Assembly (NCBI RefSeq): GCF_040807025.1
Contig: NC_090946.1
Span: 81,156,641 to 81,220,640, forward strand
DNA from: Struthio camelus
Taxonomy: Eukaryota > Chordata > Aves > Struthioniformes > Struthionidae
Direction: 5' to 3'
Length of the DNA: 64,000 nt
A program made the translations under genes and the position numbers. Below are positions 12,285 to 27,230 of the stretch, piece by piece. The stretch's first letter is position 1. The number at the start of each line of letters is the position of its first letter. The notes under the pieces are model-generated. The model worked only from the letters and a program-made list of their open reading frames with translations. It was not told the origin of the DNA and made no database searches.

Positions 12285-15256
12285 AGCTCCACTGTGTAAT
12301 TGCTTTATTTTCTGCTTATTAGTTCTTTACCAACACTACAGCCATATTGAGAACACAAAATTCCTGTTTACTTTAGTCAGGGAGATCACAGTCTACAAAC
12401 TCATTCACTTATCGGACACGATTAACGCCATTCAAAACTTACTCCATAAATTCACATGAACACAAATTGATGCACTTAAACTTCAGATTAGTTTTTAAAT
12501 CATTGGATTTCTTACAGATTGCCACTTTATCCTACAGGCTATGTTTACTGCCTCATAGCCACTAGTTCAAGGTGAGGTTCAGCTATAACCTATAAAGGAC
12601 ATGTTGAAAGTGAAAACTGTATTTTGTTCAGTAGCAATGGCCTTTTATTTTTGAAGTCTCTGCCACATGTTTCAGTAACTTTTTTCTCCCAAAAAAAGAC
12701 ATAAACAAAAAAACAGAAGCATAATCAGTTTCCTTTCACCTACAAAAACAGAATATCTAAAGTAACAAAGTTACTAAGGAAATACAAAATTGTGAATTCA
12801 ACTTAATGCAAAGTCTAGCAAAGAAGTCTGCCCCAGCATTTGAAGAGGAAAAAAAAAACAGTAAACCAACTTAGACTGAAAATGAAGTTATTTAAGTTTT
12901 CATTTTGACTGAGAATAGATTTAAGAAAGTTCAAGAACCATTAATAGACCTTCAAGTTTTCCAGTTTAGGCATTTACTTTGTGCTTGGCTATTTTATTTA
13001 TGCTCCAGAAGAAAACAATAACCATATTCTTATATTTTTAGTCTTTATACTACCACGCTATTTGTTAAGTTACATCAACAGAAAAAAGAATTCTTACGCT
13101 TATAAAAAAAAAAAAACCCTAGAAAATAGAGCAATGATATTCCAATGGCAAAAAGACTTAAGTGAAAAGCCTCACCTCCTCTTCTTCAGGACTGAGATTT
13201 AAGAGCTTTTGTACTGTACATGAAGCTTGTTTTTCCAGACTCTTATCTTTAACTTGCACAGGTTTATAATCAATCAGTGCTCTATCTTCTAGTATCAAGA
13301 ACCCATTCAATCCCATTTGCAACCCACATCAAGATAAGTCTTCTTTCGGAACCATGCTCTAAGGTAATTTGTAAGTGGTCCAAAGCATACAAATTCAGAA
13401 GTGAATTCAGCATTTTTATCTTCCCATATGTCTTTGGTAAGAGCTCCATACACAATGCATTTAGCATGCAGAGTAAACACTGCAGAAATGTAGTGTAATG
13501 CCCCAATTTCATGTAAAACTCATAACCTTGGAAAAGGAAGGAAAAAAAAAAAGAAAGCCATTTTCTTCTGGTTTTGTAGCATACATTCCTAGAATTCCCC
13601 AATTGAATTTTAACTCCTTGAGGAAATCTGAAGTTAATCCTTAAGGCTGAATAAGAACCAGCTGCTTTACATTTTTTGCACCCAGTATTAATACTTGATT
13701 GAGATTTTATACTAATACAAATACTTGCTTTGGGTGGGTTTTTTTTGCCAGTCACATCTGAAAACTGTGACATGGCAAATGAGCTGCTTGCCCTTTAAGA
13801 ACTAGTTATGGAAGTTTACATTCATAGTCGTCTTCTCACTCTCTCCTCCCGTTCTCATTAATAGTTACTCAATGGGCTTCAGACATCCAACATAGTTCCT
13901 TTCATACAGGACTACAGCAACAACATGCTACCGAGACAGATGGCGAAGACTGCAACTATTTGTATGAGTTAAGTCTAGTCTTGCAGAACTAAACCAGTAA
14001 GTGATTTCCTCAAAATGGCAATCATTCACATGTCAGAATTACTGAGCTCTGTTAAAGCTTCGCGCTGAACTTGCCCATTCGGGAGTCTACAAAATGGAAA
14101 AATAGGGTTCTGGTTCTCCTTTCTCCAATACATGCATTTCAGAAGTAACGAAAATAAATCCTTTTAAGGTTTAAAAGATGTCTTCAAGTGTCTTGAGATG
14201 AAAGCAACTTTTCTTTATCGCAAGACAGTAAAGTCAGTGCTAGATTTTTGCCTAAACGTTTGTGATTTAAATTAAAACTTGTCGCAATGGTTACACGTTA
14301 TTGCTGCATTTTTTTGGAAGGAACATATCTTGCGTTGAATTGGAGACTGACACAAGTAATAAAAACTGCAGCTAAACATCATTAAGTTTGCAATGCAAGA
14401 CAAAAACTGAACAGTATATACCCTGGAACTACTACATCATTCATGTTGTATTTGCTATATGGTTGCTATGTAGTATGGGGAACTTACTTGCATCCCTTCT
14501 CATGCATGATGTATGGTTCAGAACTTCACAGCTGACATTTCAAAGCAGTTCTTACATTACCTAGTTAACATTATGCCTGATATGCACTTTGAACATATTA
14601 CAATGGTATTCTCACTATCTGCCACTGTAGGCAAGATTTCGTTTCATTATTAGTCTGAGATATGAAGACAGACTGAGAGTCACTATTTAGTTACAGATTA
14701 ACAGAACTTTTAAAAAAGTCCTTAATATAAAAAGACAGACTGCAGTTTGATTTTAAGCAATAGTTTTCCGTTTACTAGATGAAGTAGACCTATCAACATA
14801 TTCTGCATGGATGCAAAAAAGTAGCAATCTACAGCAAGTGATAGAAGAAAAAAACGTAATCAAAAAAGTAGAACCAGAAAGCATACGCTGAAAATGGTAC
14901 CCCTCCCCCAACCATCCCCCAAAATAATCAAACCATCTTAAAGGCTATCAAGAGGAAAAAAAAAAGTTACTTAGCAAGTCTACAATGTGTCTTTCCCCTG
15001 TTTGCTGGAGGTCTGCCATAGCATCTAGTGCTTGTGTTCGTGTCACGTTTGAAGATTAGAGCATCCTAACGCCAAGCAAGGAGAGTTAAAACAGGAATCC
15101 AGTCAGTGTGTAGAACGAAAGGGTGGTAACTGGAGAAAGGTGATCATAATCCTATGGATGCTTTTGTTTTACTTTTCAGTAGAGAATCATTCGTCTGGAA
15201 AGCCATGTGGGTTATTTTTTTTTTAATTCTTTGTAGACTAAATAGTTATTCTCTCA
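12285..15256 (-). other. ARF6: Inferred ARF6 3' UTR
   Basis: AT-rich, gene-free sequence downstream of the ARF6 stop codon on the minus strand. TTTATT at 12304-12309 is AATAAA on the minus strand and would give a 3' UTR of about 3 kb, similar to the long mammalian ARF6 3' UTR as I remember it. Other minus-strand AATAAA hexamers occur upstream of it (near 12643 and 12990), so shorter isoforms are possible. The extent is inferred. Confidence 0.5.
12304..12309 (-). terminator. ARF6: Candidate distal ARF6 poly(A) signal (AATAAA)
   Basis: Minus-strand AATAAA about 2.95 kb past the stop codon. No transcript evidence is available; it was chosen because it gives the expected 3' UTR length. Confidence 0.4.
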
Positions 15257-17200
<1,944 letters not shown>

Positions 17201-20200
17201 CTGCTCTGCCGTGCCGAGGTTGGCAAAAGGTTTAGGCCACCTTGTGGGAAGGGCTTTCTGAGGGAAGCCATCTGCGGGGGGAGCCTGTGCGGTCCCTTCT
17301 TGAGGTTTTAGGGTCACGCGCTTTGGAGCTCAGACAGAAGCCTGTGGAGTATGATCCAGAGTGCTTGAGCTGGGCTCATGCATGGTGCTGGACTAACTAA
17401 TCCCTTAAGGTGTCGTCCAGTCTGCTGTTTTCTGTAATGCCGTAGCTGGAACATCAGACTGGCCCTCAGGGTCTCGACTCATTGCCTGCTAATGGAAGAG
17501 CAAAGCTGAACGCAGTGTTGGAGCCTCACAGGGAAGCTCAAATCCCGTGGTTGTGTCCCAAATCAATTACACTGAGGGTGCTCAGGCAACATACAGAAGA
17601 GGGATCCTGGCTAGGCCGCTCACTTGACCTGTGTGGTGGCGTAGAGCTGGTGGTATATTAGCTCCTGAATGATGCCCAGACGTAGCAAACGCCAACACTG
17701 GCCTTGGCAGGTGTTGGAAAAATTAACGTAGGTATGTTGAATGAATCGCTGTTAAAAATCTGTTAGTTGGGGGGAAGAAAGCAGGTCTCATCTGAGCACA
17801 GCACAAGCTGTATTTTCTTTAAGAAGAGGAAGTGCCAATGAAGGGCTTGCTGGAAAGGGAAGAAGGTGGCAGACTGGAGAAAGGAAGTGGGAAGTTGGGA
17901 GGCAGTGACTTTAGGGACATTATGAAGACTGTGTAGTGTCCGGTAGTTGGCAGGAGCAGTAGAGCAGGGGCAGGGAACAGACTGAAATGTGGGCGTGGAA
18001 GGGGCTTGAGCCCTTGTGTAGCTCTGAGTGGTCCTGCCTGACCCCTATGAGCCTGACCTATATGAGCCATAACTGAAAGGGTCATCATACTTAAATCTTT
18101 GAAAACCACAGAATATAAATTTGATGTTTGCCTTTTTTTTGTTTTTTAAGGCCTTGAGGAGGGCGGGCTGGCCCGGAAGGTACGTGCTGTATATTGAAAG
18201 ACGTCACAGGATATGAAACCAAGAACAGTCCTACGCCCAGTCAGCTACTGCCTGCGTTATACATCAGAGTGTTAGACATGGCTGTATGGTTAGGAGCAGC
18301 TTTTTTGTGCCCTGGCTCGTGCCAAGCCAGTGGCTTCACAGGCTTGGGAAGAAGACAAGCAGGAGCACATAACTTCTGCAATATAAAAAAGCCTACATTT
18401 GACAGCACAAACCACATTTGCAGTATCACTAGCCTTGATGCAAGATGCTTGAGGATATGAGCACAACTCCCCCACTACCATGACAAGATTACAGGAGGAG
18501 TAAGGAGGAGGCTGCAGAAGCACGTCTCCCCCCATACCTACACCAGGAGTCAGGATGTCTCGGCTGCAGCCATGCCTGTAGCCTATGGGGGTGAGCCCTC
18601 CCCAGTGTTCTCCAAAAAGAATCTCCCCTGTTTTAAAACAAAACAACTTGGGATGTGTAGTGGCAGAAAGGGTTAAGGCTCTTTGGTGGGTGGTGTCTTG
18701 GGTCACTCCAGATAACTAGGATCAGTGGAACTTAAACCGTGGCTAACCAACCAGGAAATAAAGTGTTCAAATACCTGGCCACATTCCTCCACTGCCTTCC
18801 CTGGGAGCTGTGCCCCACTGTGCACCCTGCACGGTGCAAAACGGCTCCTGCTGCACGTACTTCACAGCCACACGTTGGGCCAGTTTCACAGACAGAAACC
18901 CCTGCCGTATGTCGCAACCCCGCCAGGCTGGGCTGCCGGTGACTAGGTGGCGAGGCCGGTACGCCAGGACTCACCGCCCCTGCACGGGGCAGCCCTGTGC
19001 TTCCTCGTATGCTCTTAGTCACCATGGGGCTGGTCCTCACCTGGTGATTGCAGGGCAGGCGTGCTGGAGCAGGGCCTGCCTGCGCAGGGCGTTAGCCCGC
19101 TTTGTGCTGGCAGGGCCTGCGGGGAGGAAGGCAGTGGGAAATGCAGCCTGTGTTGGTAGCTGTATGTGAGTCACAGGAGAGGACATGGGAAGGGGGGCCA
19201 GGGTACAAACCCGGTGAAATGTCCCCCGTGGTCCCCTTGGCATCAGTCTTCAGGAGGCCAGGCTACGTGGCTGCCTTCCAGCCTGCCCGGAGAGCACAGG
19301 TGTGCTTTTACTTGAGATTGCATGTGTAAGAGACTTGACCCTCTGTCAATCCCTCTGTCGCTTCAAAAATAGCAAATCTTTCATTTGGGTTAATTTTTAT
19401 CACAGCCATATTTTTGCTGTTATGTGGCACATGCAAAGCAATCCCCCTTGGAACAGCAAAGGGGAAATCGTGTGCTCTCTTTGCAGTCTAGAATGAGAAC
19501 GGGAGATTTCCTAGATTACGGAATTATTAAGGGAATGACAACAACAGTTTCAGAGGAAGCCTTTCTCTTTCATGCATTGAGCAAAGAGGGAGAATGCCAA
19601 GGAAAACATACCATCCGTGACCTCTCTTAAGCAGCACGTGCAGGCTGAGCTGAGGGTACGATCTGCTGACATCAGGCCTCACGAGTGTCCCTGAGTGCAA
19701 CAGGCAGTGCCAGGGTTCATGCTCTGGTCTTTAAAGCAGCAAGTATTATGGCTGAGTACCATACTGCCCTGCAATTTACAGTGAGCCCTACCGATCCCCC
19801 TGGATACTGCCAGTTCAGTCTCATCTCTTTAGTAAAGGAAATTTATCTAAATGGAGTTTACTGCCAAGCAGGGCTAAAATTAACATCAGGATGTGGAGGT
19901 TAGTGGATTTGTACTTGGCTCTGTTCCATGAGACCATTTCAGTGTGTTGTGAACACCAGCAACAGTTCATTAATTAGACAGCAGTAGAACAAGTCTTGAC
20001 CCAAATATTTGGGAGAGGAGATGTTGGGAGTTTTAAAGTACTGCTTCTGTACATGTGCAGGTATTGACTCCTCTACTCCCTGGCCTCGGATAAACCTTTT
20101 CTGGTTTCAGGAAACGACTGCTTTTTTAGCCTTCTTATGCATAAGGCATAAGCAGAGGGTGTAAGTGTACATGAGAGTTCTGTGCTTGCTTTTAATAGCT

Positions 20201-22199
20201 GAGAGTTGCCTTTGATGCCTTCTCCCAGGATCCAGCAGTTAAGAAACACTGATCTCAAGCAAAGTATGTCTGTGCTCTGGATTGCAGCCAGCACAGCGAG
20301 TGAAACAGTTAACAGGATCTTGAATGCTTGTTTATCTGGGCTGCAGGAGGTGTGATGGCTGGGCTGCAGAGCTGTGCCACCGCCCGCGGTACCATGAGAC
20401 ACAAAGCAAAACAAAATGAGTAAGTAGAGAGTGGGGAAGTACCATTTCCATCCCACTCTGCTTTGGATTCAGACATACCCTTCCTTGGGTCTCTTCTAAA
20501 TAGCAACTGGTTCAGGTTTCTCAGTGACTCTCTTGCTGGCTGGGCTGCTCCCTCATTCTTGGGGACTGTCCGTAGATGGGGCTTGACCAGCTTTGTCTTT
20601 GCCCATTTCACTTGGCCAGCAGCTGGGTTCTGTCCACGCTGGTCTTCCTGATCTCCTCTTTTTTCCTTCCTGACAAGTGATGGGACACGTGTCATTGCTT
20701 GGCAGGAATTACTTGCTTAGGTACCAAGGTATTTTCAGGGATACTGTAGCTGTTCTTGGACTAGAGCCATTGAGGAGCCCACCTCTGTGCAGCAGGGCCT
20801 TCCCTTTGCCAAGAGGTAGTGCCACTTCCCTTCCCTGCAGGGTACCAGCATGCCTCTGCTTGATACCATCAAACGAAAGGGTGCTCCAGCCTCTGTTATC
20901 CCTTTGCCAGCACGGGCCTTCTCCTTCCAGAGCCCACTGCGTGCCTTGCCCTGTGCCTGCCCGAAGGTGCTGCAGATGTGGGCCTGTGGCTGAGCTGAGC
21001 GGTGCTGGTCCAGACCGTGCTGCGGGCTGTGGTCCGCACGTTCTGCTTAACTCCCTTTGCCCTGCAGGTCCCTGAGCCTGTAGTGAGTGCTCCCTTTAGC
21101 AGCTGCTTGTCCTATCCCTCTGCTGTGGGAGCTCCCTGGGGGCTGGCAGTGTCCCTCAGCTCTCCCACTGCTGCTGGTCAGAGCTTTCCAGCTTGGACCT
21201 GTTCCAGCCCTGAGCTGGAGCATATTACTGTATTCCTTTAGCTGTCACTGTGTGACATGCTGAGGGTCTCCGGAGTTGAACCTGGCATAGCCCAAGGCTA
21301 AAAACATGACAAAGCACTGTGCTGCCTTACTTCACAAAGTAATTGTGAAGCTTAAAAAGGCTTAATTCAGGACATGGGGGTGTGGCTATGTGCTGTAGAA
21401 GAGAAGTAGGATCCTCCCAGGCAAATACTTCTTCACCTGAACTGGGCTTTATTTGTAAGAATCCTCCTTGCCCTTCAGGAAAACTTACTCTCCATATGGT
21501 TTGTGGAGCTGAGTAAGATTTAACATGATTTGGTCTGTATTCTTTAAATAGCTATTAGTGTTCTTTAGGATCGTATAAGGCAAAGTGCATTCTATAAGCA
21601 TAAGGCATTTGAGAACTCAGTTCCCAGATCTTGTGAAGATCTCAGCTGAGTCACTAATAATTTCTGGGCACTTCCAAGTCTGTTCTGCTCACATTTACCA
21701 CCAGCAGGGTGACAAGGTGGTGAGAGAGCACCACCTACTTTTGAAACATTTTTATGTAGTCCTACTGTTTTCCATAAATGAACATAAAAGACTGTAAACA
21801 GGAAGCAGAATGTAAATGGCATACCTAAGTGAAGCAAAGAAAGACTCTGCTACTCTAAGGAACCCTGCTACTATGCTTCTACAGAGTTTGCATATCTCAC
21901 CTTGGTGATCCAGGAGATAAAATAGCTTTGCCTCATGATCTGTTAAAATGTGAATTTATCCCAGTGCGGGCTGTTTTGAAAGACAGGTTCTTATTTTTAA
22001 GACAGTTACTTAAGTGACTCACTAGGATGGAAATGTGTCACTGAAGAAGAAAAAGTGCGATGGTTTGAGCAAAACAGACTCTTAATCTCAGGTCTCAGCA
22101 TGCAGAAAGCTGATACGAATCTACACCCTGTCACCACCCCTCCAGCAAAGACGTTCACGTTACACATTATATATACTCGGTATAGTGTAGGTTCTTATA
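17201..22199. other. Intergenic between ARF6 and the 7SL cluster, left part
   Basis: No supported gene. Sequence at about 17385-17442 resembles a decayed CR1 3' tail (CTGGACTAACTAATCCCTTAAGG, then a TTCTGTAATG-like end). Short reading frames are unconnected and resemble no family I know. Confidence 0.4.
17385..17442 (+). mobile_element. Decayed CR1 3' tail (possible)
   Basis: Short partial match to the CR1 terminal block 'GGACTAGATGATCCCTT..AGGTC..TTCCA'. It is too short and diverged to be sure. Confidence 0.4.
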
Positions 22200-22213
22200 T
22201 CGCCGGATGATTT

Positions 22214-22235
22214 TCAAGGTCAAATTTCAAGGTCA
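22214..22235 (+). promoter_or_regulatory. Two TCAAGGTCA extended nuclear-receptor half-sites
   Basis: TCAAGGTCA occurs at 22214-22222 and again at 22227-22235, a 13-bp direct spacing. This nonamer is the monomer site of NR5A (SF-1/LRH-1) and ERR receptors. Its location in otherwise plain intergenic DNA makes a chance or local duplication possible. Confidence 0.4.
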
Positions 22236-25200
22236 AATATCTGACAAAAGCATTTACAATACCTGAGCATGTTCTAGATTACCTGAAAAATGTGACCTCT
22301 TGGAAGGAGTTCAGTTTCACATACCTGCTGAAGAATTAAAAGCCTTCTCAGGTCCTTGGCAACACCCAGTGAGTTACTGGGTAGCCTACAGAAGTTAAAT
22401 ATTTTAAAAGTAAGCAGTGGCTGACAATGTGTCACTGGATTAAGTGCCTGTTTTATGCTGCTGTGGACTGACAGCCTAGAGAGTAAAAAGTGATTATGGC
22501 TATAAAGTGATTATGGGTTAAAGCCCGAGGAAAAAGATAGCAAATATCTGTAGGACCTCTTGGTAACTCCATCTGGGTCTGTCGGCAAGGCAACCTCTTC
22601 CTTATCTTTCCTTCCATAGTGAGGAACTTACTGGTGGTGCAGGCACCAGCGTTTGCATCTATTGATTTTGATGGTTTTGTAAGACCATGTTTGCATGTTC
22701 TGTCCTCCACTAGTGATAAAGTGCTATCAGAAGAATGCGCTCAAAGAAAATAATACATGTTTGGCTTTACATAATAGCCATTACAACAGAACAAGCAAAT
22801 GTCAAGGAAATGGGTCAATAACCCCCTTTGTTATTACCTCTTTGAATGTAATTTACCTTTCCAATTAGATTAGCAGTCCAAACCTATTTTAATAAGGTAT
22901 AGCTCATCTTGCTTACTTTTCTCGCCTTTTTTGGCAGAGGGAGATGGCAAAAGACTCTGTCGCACTAATCCTTCAAAGACCTTATGGCTTCCCAAGGAAG
23001 GAGAGGGGAATATAACAATAATATTTTTTAAATAACTATTTTAGATAAATTCTTCTCCTGTGGTGAAAATGAACAATATTCTTGAAATTACAGTCGCATG
23101 TCACTGGAGCTTTTCTTATCTTCAGGATAGTTGCCACAATGGGCCCAATGTCTTCTTTGGCGGGGAGACAAGTTAGACAAGCATTTTCCATGAATGACTT
23201 GCAATGGTCACTCCTGGCAATAGGCAGGGAGTGGTGGAGATGGTGCCCCCGGGCATCTCAGCCTTATTTCCTGTGCTTCTGAGATGTCCATGAAAACCTG
23301 CCTTCAGTCTGTGCAACCGCAGCTGGGTTTGGCCAGGAAACTGCACCTTTAGTCTGGGGCGTATGTTCTTTATTGGCAGCGTGGCATTAAACAGCTCCTC
23401 AGGCCCTTCACATAAGACATAACAGAGTTAGGGAAGGAGTTAAGATGATAAGTTGGCGTCACACAGTATTCTCATTCGAACAGGTTTCTGTTAGCCAGTG
23501 TGTGTTCTGAAATGGTGTAGTAAGGACCCTGAAGAACAGCCAGAAATCCCACATGTCTCCTCAAGGGCAAGCTGTATCCTGGTGTCTGGAATTCTTCCAG
23601 CCTTCTGTGGGAGCAGGGGAAGAGCCCTTTGAAAGTGGCCTCTCAACAGGAGAAACAGGCTGTTTGTGTTTGTTTGTTCAAGTACCTCAAAATGCCTTTG
23701 CATTTACTCTTGGCAAACAAACCAAACCGGCTTCGCTTTTCACAGGTTATTTTCAGGAGCAGACAGAAAAAAAAGTAGGTGGGAAATACTGTATCACCTC
23801 ATTTCCATGTGCCAAAATCCTGAATCACCGTGATGACAGTAACAGCCTGAAATACCATGAAATCTTAACCAAAGTAATAATTTGAAGAACTTTTCCTTCA
23901 GTCTCCGAGTTTTTCAATTTCACATTCCATATTAAGCAGCAGCAGACACAGCAGTGGCCTCTAGGTCTTGGCTGGGCCTAGGGGCTTATGCCCTGGAGGC
24001 TTTTACCCTGAGGTTGTGCCCATGATGTGGGCATGTCTGAGAAGCTCAAGGTGGTGGGGCTTAGCAGCTAGTGCTGAACAGGCCGGCAGAAATCTGCTCT
24101 ATTCTGCATCCACACTGTAACGCAGAGGGGTTTTCAGAGGCAGTTTCCTGGGGGAGGGATCAAAACAGGCGAGGTCTTTTTTCCTGTAAAACACGGTGTG
24201 TTTTAGCCCTCCTTCGAAGGCGGCTCTGGCTCCAGATGCAGTGGAAGCGTTACCCCATGGCCACAACATCTCCAAGAGCTGATGAGAAGTGTCTAGCTCT
24301 CGCTGGGGTTCAGAGCTTGGTGGGAGCCCGTTCTTTGCACAGAGCCCAGAGCCCAGCTTAGCTGCATTCTGGCTCCTGGGACACTTGGGTAGGTCACTAT
24401 TTTGATACCGTCCTCCTCCAAGGAGGAGTATTTCTTCCCCAGCGAGAGGTATGCAAGCTAGCCCTGCACTCTGCTCCCCTGCATTTTTGTCAAATGCTCT
24501 TGAGGCTGTGTATGTATAGGTGCCAGGATCTTCTGCAAAATGAGTATTTTCATATGGGATAAAAAGTGTGTATTTGTGGCCAGAAGAAATAGTCCCTGAG
24601 TTTCTGGGTGGAGGAAGGGATGGGAGAGGGATGTCAGGCCCTGCTGGGGAGTGGCAGAAAGAGCACAGTGGTCAGGCTTTTGAATATTATGCCTGTATGC
24701 ATGGCCTGCATGTCTCTCCTTTTTGTGGACATCAGGACTACCTTTTCTTCTCGTGTCCATGACCTCTAAGTCATTATCCTAATGCCTTTAACTAAAATGC
24801 TAGCTGTTGCTGACAGCTCTTCTTTAAGTAGATGATAGGAGCCTGGAGCAAGATGTCTTGCCCGCGCCACACTAATACCCTTAATGACTTCGGGCTTATG
24901 CGGCACTGGGGAAGATCTTGTTTGTCGTTTCTGGGATGGGATTGCCCTGTGTGTACTTAAGCCCTGGGCTCTGCTCCACCTACTTGGGTCAGGTGGTGTG
25001 GAAGAAATGCTTAGGTACCTCTTGGAGTGGCTGCCAGTGGGTCTGGCCTTGGTCAGGAGGTATGTCCATGCCTTGGGAAAGAGGCACGCCCGAGCTTTGG
25101 TCAGGAGGTATGTCCATGCCTTGACCCTTGTGCTAAGAAATGCAATGCAAACACACTCGTCCGTACGGGTCAAGGTTGAACCGGCTCCAGGCTGGCTCTG

Positions 25201-26105
25201 TACAGAGCCGGTGTCAGCGACAATCGCGGCGGGGCAGGGCTGGGAGGAGGCCCGCGGGGCGGAAGCAGCAGCAGAGGCTCTGGCTGGGCTGCTGCTGCTG
25301 TTCTGGGGGAGGCCGTGCTGTTCTCTGGCTGTGTTTGCAGTCCCAGCTGCCGTTTCCTGGCTCCTCCCGGCTGGCGTGGAGTCAGCAATGGTTGCTGACC
25401 TCGGAGGTGGCCTGTGCACACCTTCTGTGGAGGGACACAACAGTCTGGGGACCCGTCCTCTACAGCGTGTGTTTGCAGTCATCACAAGTCCCCCAGGCTA
25501 CTGCTCAACTTGGTTGAAGAAACAACGTGGATCTGGTGGGAAAGCAAAAATGGCAATTTTGGCAATGGCAGTGTATGGTTAAGATCACCTTTAGCTAACT
25601 GTTAGAAAAGACACAACACTGTGCACACTGCTGGAGCAGACCAAAGGCTGCCTTCACTCTCTGAGCATGCTACGTCTAAGCCTTCCTTGCCCCTGCAAGT
25701 CTTCGTGTGAGTCAGGGTGAGGTGAGGGGCCTGCAACACCCCTAGCCCCAGCCAGCTGCACAGTTATGGTCACAGGATATCTAGGGGGGGGAGGTCTCTT
25801 GGATAGTCCTCTGAGGGAGCCAAAATACATAGGGAATATCTCAAACACTCTGTGAAAGTATTTCTAGCCAGCTATCTATTGCAGCAGTGAACTGATAAAG
25901 GCAAGAAGATTTCTAAGGTAAAACATTGTGTTGAATCTTTACTTGAGGAGCTAAATTAACCTCCTGCATTCGACTCTCTCTCTCTCTAGTGTTTCCAGGG
26001 CGTTGCTGAAGCATTAATGCATCCTGCTGCCTGAGGCTGCTGCGGTGAGGCCAGAGGAGCCGGTGCCTGAGCGCTGGAGAGCGGAGAAGGAGGGAGCTGC
26101 AGGCA
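22236..26105. other. Intergenic between ARF6 and the 7SL cluster, right part
   Basis: No supported gene. The longer frames at 24.77-25.58 kb lie on both strands of the same GC-rich segment and look compositional. A 27-bp direct repeat lies at 25049-25123, and a short (CT)n tract near 25975-25987. Confidence 0.4.
25049..25123. repeat. 27-bp direct repeat, 48-bp period
   Basis: The same 27 bases occur at 25049-25075 and 25097-25123. A local duplication of no evident function. Confidence 0.85.
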
Positions 26106-26404
26106 GCCGGGCACCGTGGCTGGTGCCTGTAATCCAAGCGCCGGGGAGGCTGAGGCTGGTGGACGGCTTGAGCCCGGGGGTTCTGGGCTGCGGCGCGCTG
26201 TGGCGAGCGGGCGTCCGCGCTAAGGCCGGCATCGATATGGTGTCCCCCGGGGAGCCAGGGGGCCCCAGGTCGCCTAAGGAGGGGTGAACCGGCCCAGGTC
26301 GGGAACGGAGCAGGTCAAAGCTCCCGTGCCGCTCAGTAGCGGGACGGCGCCTGTGAACAGTCCCCGTAGTGCAGCCCGGGCAAGAGAGTGGGACCCAGCC
26401 TCTT
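26106..26404 (+). ncRNA. RN7SL: 7SL (SRP) RNA gene, divergent copy 1
   Basis: Full-length 7SL of about 299 nt. It holds the Alu domain at the 5' end, the S domain with the helix 5/6/8 core (GGTGAACCGGCCCAGGTC), and the 3' strand that re-pairs with the Alu end. 7SL is the RNA scaffold of the signal recognition particle. The first Alu-domain hairpin pairs perfectly: GGCACC (26110-26115) with GGTGCC (26122-26127), around a loop keeping the conserved GG. The helix-8 tetraloop is GGAA (26302-26305), still of GNRA type. Internal Pol III boxes sit in the first 80 nt (B-box-like GGCTTGAGCC). It ends at TTTT (26403-26406). No poly(A) tail or target-site duplication is evident, unlike a retropseudogene. 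Whether it is transcribed is unknown. Confidence 0.85.
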
Positions 26405-26406
26405 TT
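26403..26406 (+). terminator. Pol III T4 terminator of 7SL copy 1
   Basis: Minimal oligo(dT) tract, one T shorter than that of copy 3, directly at the 7SL 3' end. Confidence 0.6.
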
Positions 26407-27230
26407 GGCATCTTTCTTTCCCCCTGCTCGATGCTGCACTTGTCAGCTCCAGCACCGTCTGTTCCGGGGAGCAATCGTGAAAGGGTCCGGTAGCGCTGGG
26501 GAAAGGCAGAAGCACCTTCTACAGACGTTAATAGCGAAGATGCTGTTGCAGCCTTGCTCCTTAGCGTGTGCTCAGGTTTCGGTTGCTTGTGCTGTGATTT
26601 CTTGCAGCACTGAGAGGTCACGGTGCAGGACTCTGCCAAACTTTTTTGGATCCCAGTGGATTTAACTACTAAAATGGGGAATCAGCAGCATTTCCCATTG
26701 TACTTCTGCCTCAGAGACTCTGCATTCCTGCGAGTCAGTTAACAGCAGGGTTAGTAACACCTTAGGCAGCCTGCCCCAGACCGAGACCAAGTCTCTGGTT
26801 CGTGGGAATGTCTCACTAGCCTGCTCCACTGGGTACTTACTGTCACAGCTCATTAGTGTCATCAGCTCTCAGCTTTAAGCTCTTCGGACAACATGGAGTG
26901 GTCAGTTAAGAAGCCTCTAACCAGTATTTCAAAGCTGGGAGTAGGGCATCTCTCAACCTCTCCAGTAAATGAAGAGGGCCAAGCCGTCCAAGTCTTGTAC
27001 TGGAGATAAAGCACCACCATGTGCCTCTTTTGGCTTAAAATGAAAACTCTGGGCTTTCTCAACTACTGAAATCTACTGCTGCTCAGAAATCTTTCTTTCT
27101 ATGTATTCATCCATTCTTAAATGTAAAACGCAAGCCACACAAAGACTGTTCTCTCAGTTGCCCACTGCCCCTCTGTGGCCAGGCAGAGCCCGTGCAAGAT
27201 GGGTCTCGAGGAAAAATTACTTGAAAAACA
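26405..27230. other. Spacer between 7SL copies 1 and 2
   Basis: No gene recognised. The sequence directly flanking copy 1 is not repeated around copy 2, so the duplicated unit appears limited to the 7SL body. Confidence 0.5.

Noticed and set aside
13282-13773. 163-codon minus-strand frame in the ARF6 3' UTR
   Set aside because: AT-rich, no family resemblance, and lies inside the inferred UTR.
24766-25582. Overlapping 239- and 232-codon frames on opposite strands
   Set aside because: No homology recognised and no conserved domain; a repeat within the segment produces repeated peptide text.
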